Shown piece after piece: positions 62,209 to 64,000 of a DNA stretch of 64,000 nt (the first letter of the stretch is position 1; every line of letters begins with the position of its first letter). The stretch spans positions 8,184,001-8,248,000 of the forward strand of contig NZ_CP107780.1 in NCBI RefSeq assembly GCF_036345175.1, given 5' to 3'. A program made the position numbers and the translations under genes. This DNA is from Streptomyces sp. NBC_00576 (GTDB taxonomy: Bacteria > Actinomycetota > Actinomycetes > Streptomycetales > Streptomycetaceae). The notes beneath the pieces were generated by a model that had not been told where the DNA came from, did not search any database, and was given only the letters and a program-made list of their open reading frames with translations.

Positions 62209-64000
62209 CTAACGCAACCCCCCGATACCCCGCCCATCCTTGAGGGTCCCCTTCAACCCCGCCTGCGCCCCCTGCCGGGTCTTCGCCGCCAGCATGGCAC
62301 CCCGCACAGACGCACTCACCCCACCCGTCGCCGTGACGGACGCCGTGTTCTCCGCACCTGCGGCCAGCAGATACCACTCACCAGCCCCCGACTTCCACAG
62401 CACACCGGCCAGCACGTTCGGGTCGCGGTAACCGCACGCCGGACTGTTCTCGGACTTCGCCGCGACCGCCCCGTACTGCCCACCCGGCGTATGGAACTGG
62501 GCCAGCACCCGCGCACCCCCACCCCGCCAGGTCTCCGCACGGGTGCACACCCAGTCGGCGGCGCCGCTCGCGTCGGGCAGCGGCTGCTCCGCGTACCGCC
62601 AGGCGTTCACGGAGCGCACGCCCTGGGAGTGCATCGTGGCGAGAGAGCAGACGAAGGGCGACCACGTCGCCAGCGCCGTCGGTGCCGAGGCCTCGCGGGG
62701 TGTGGCCGGGCGGCCCGTGGTGAGGTGGGCCGGCACGAGTTCGCCGAGGTCGCTCAGCAGTCGGGCGCCCCCGGCGTCCGTCACCTGGAGCGTGTTCCAG
62801 GACTGGCAGGCGCCCCGCTGGGCGACAGGGCTGGCCAGCGGCCCGCTCACCCCGTCGGTCAGCCCCAGGTCGATCGGCGTCGCGGCCGGCTTGCGCAGGT
62901 CCCGCATCTCCGCCTTGCGCACCCAAGGAGCCGTCAGATAGCGGACGTTGCCGTCGGCCCGGTCGAGGACCACCGCGTCGGCCTCGGCGCCGGTCGCGCC
63001 GTCGACGCGGGCGAAGTCGAGGGCGGCCCCGCTCGTGCCGTCCTTCGGTTCGGCGTACCGGGCGATGCGCAGACCGTCGTACAGGATCACCACGCGAGCC
63101 GCGTCGACAGTACCCGCGTACAGCAACTGGGGCGGGCCGGCCGGGCCGCCGGACGGGGTGCCCGGGGTCGCCGAGACCTGGACCGTCTCGCCGGGGCGGG
63201 CCCAGACGGCGAGGGCGCGGCGCAGCAGGGCGCTGTCGCCGACGAGGTCGCCGCGCGCGGGCCAGACGGAGAAGTCGGTGCGCGCGGAGGACTTCCAGGT
63301 GGCGGCCGGCACCAAGGTCAACCGGGCGGGGTCCAGGGCGGCTTGGGCGGCCGGGTTCTGCGCGTACGAGGGAGCGGCGGCGCCGTCCGGGGCCCAGCCG
63401 TCGCCGGGCAGACCGAGCAGCGTGCCGCACACCGCGACGGCCGCGGCGGCGACAAGGGCGGCCTTCAGGTGCTGCCTGCGCCGCATCAGGTCGGTCGGGC
63501 GGGCGTGGAGCGAACAGGGGTCGAACTCGGCGGAGTCGAGCAGCGCGTACTGCGCCGGCACCTCGTCCGCCTCGCGCAGCGCCTCGATCGGCCGGCCGAC
63601 CCCGGCGGCCTCCAGGGCGGTGCGCACGTCGGAGTCCGGGAGCTTCTCCAGACCGCGCAGGACGTAAGCGGCCCGGGCGGGGCCGGACAGGGCCGACAGC
63701 CGCTGGTCCAGGGCGAGTTCGTCGGCGCCGCCCGAACGCGGGAAGAGCCGCAGACCCCACACCTGGGGGAGCAGCGGCGGCAGCTGCGACCGCTTCGGCA
63801 GCGTGCGGCCCCGCCACGGCTGTCCCGCCGCGAGTGCCGTACGCAGCACCTGGAGGCGGACCAGCGCGTAACCGGGGTCGCCCGCGCGGCCCTTCGACTG
63901 GGCCGGGAGCACCGCTGTGGCCGTGCGTCCCCTGGGCAGCGCGCGCTGGGTGAGGGCGTGCGCGGTCAGGACGCGCCGGTTGCGGCCGAGGCTCGGGGGC
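62209..64000 (-). CDS. Large single-pass membrane protein, 5' end beyond window
   Basis: The frame is open to the right edge, so the N-terminus is missing; at least 597 aa are seen. The N-terminal part (near 63912-63500) resembles a degenerate sigma-factor region 4: LDQRLSALSGPARAAYVLRGLEKLPDSDVRTALEAAG. A transmembrane helix (KAALVAAAAVAVCGTLLGL) follows, then a large outer domain with repeated beta motifs and paired Cys (RGACQSW, FVCSLA, DWVCTRAE, PACGYRD). It may be an anti-sigma-like or envelope sensor protein. No family recognised. The stop is at 62209, just past the dispersed repeat. Confidence 0.75.
   Translation of the reverse strand, partial: PPSLGRNRRVLTAHALTQRALPRGRTATAVLPAQSKGRAGDPGYALVRLQVLRTALAAGQPWRGRTLPKRSQLPPLLPQVWGLRLFPRSGGADELALDQRLSALSGPARAAYVLRGLEKLPDSDVRTALEAAGVGRPIEALREADEVPAQYALLDSAEFDPCSLHARPTDLMRRRQHLKAALVAAAAVAVCGTLLGLPGDGWAPDGAAAPSYAQNPAAQAALDPARLTLVPAATWKSSARTDFSVWPARGDLVGDSALLRRALAVWARPGETVQVSATPGTPSGGPAGPPQLLYAGTVDAARVVILYDGLRIARYAEPKDGTSGAALDFARVDGATGAEADAVVLDRADGNVRYLTAPWVRKAEMRDLRKPAATPIDLGLTDGVSGPLASPVAQRGACQSWNTLQVTDAGGARLLSDLGELVPAHLTTGRPATPREASAPTALATWSPFVCSLATMHSQGVRSVNAWRYAEQPLPDASGAADWVCTRAETWRGGGARVLAQFHTPGGQYGAVAAKSENSPACGYRDPNVLAGVLWKSGAGEWYLLAAGAENTASVTATGGVSASVRGAMLAAKTRQGAQAGLKGTLKDGRGIGGLR

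Overview
The window is about 70-75% GC with strong third-position G/C bias, GTG and occasional TTG starts, rare TTA codons, AfsR/SARP, LAL and MalR-type regulators, an F420-linked reductase, twin-arginine and Sec secreted enzymes, and a glnE-glnA2 neighbourhood. Together these point to a Streptomyces chromosome (core region, close in gene content to the S. coelicolor maltose/glnE/glnA2 segment; this comparison is from memory and no search was run).

Layout. 0-7.2 kb: PhzF-like protein, methionine aminopeptidase (map) divergent from a 76-aa small protein, an MFS exporter, a TTA-containing hypothetical gene, a cytoplasmic sialidase, an F420:NADPH reductase, a small membrane protein and an M50 site-2-type protease. 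7.4-12.8 kb: a TTA-containing AfsR/SARP regulator convergent with a DrrA/DrrB-like ABC exporter. 13.1-19.2 kb: panB, a DHA2 drug exporter with a TetR gene downstream and a 31-bp operator-like palindrome, a membrane-anchored endo/exonuclease-family protein and a second MFS exporter. 19.3-25.1 kb: an accessory-looking stretch of lower GC and unusual codon use (APH-like kinase, orphan protein, S1-domain protein, frameshifted DUF7660-like gene, TTA-containing DUF4231/SLATT-like membrane protein, secreted GH54 arabinofuranosidase with a ricin domain), containing a nested inverted repeat. 25.2-31 kb: NAD synthase, membrane protein, secreted S53 peptidase, and a DUF3105-DUF305 operon. 31.3-37 kb: glnA2, VOC protein, PNPOx-like protein, glnE, and a PAP2-type membrane enzyme just after it.

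38-57.2 kb is a starch/maltodextrin locus. It holds malR, a malEFG importer without its own ATPase, an intracellular GH13 alpha-glucosidase, a secreted alpha-amylase and a giant secreted amylase-pullulanase. CTTGC-type repeats consistent with MalR/Reg1 operators lie upstream of malE and the amylase. Extracellular starch and pullulan would be cut to maltodextrins, imported by MalEFG with a distant MsiK-type ATPase, and hydrolysed inside. A block from 45.0 to 49.7 kb interrupts it: a Tat-exported metalloprotease, a ricin-like lectin with a TTA codon, a DUF4242 protein and a LuxR/LAL regulator with a TTA codon at position 3.

57.2-64 kb: a SpoIIE-type phosphatase with a receiver domain lacking the conserved lysine, a tautomerase-like protein, and a hydrolase/reductase/TetR operon that looks like a two-component di-iron oxygenase. 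A large membrane protein runs off the right edge. No rRNA, tRNA, CRISPR array or intact insertion sequence was seen. The most interesting items are the putative di-iron oxygenase operon, the bldA-type TTA codon distribution, the nested palindrome at 20.8 kb, and the several palindromic operators without an assigned regulator.
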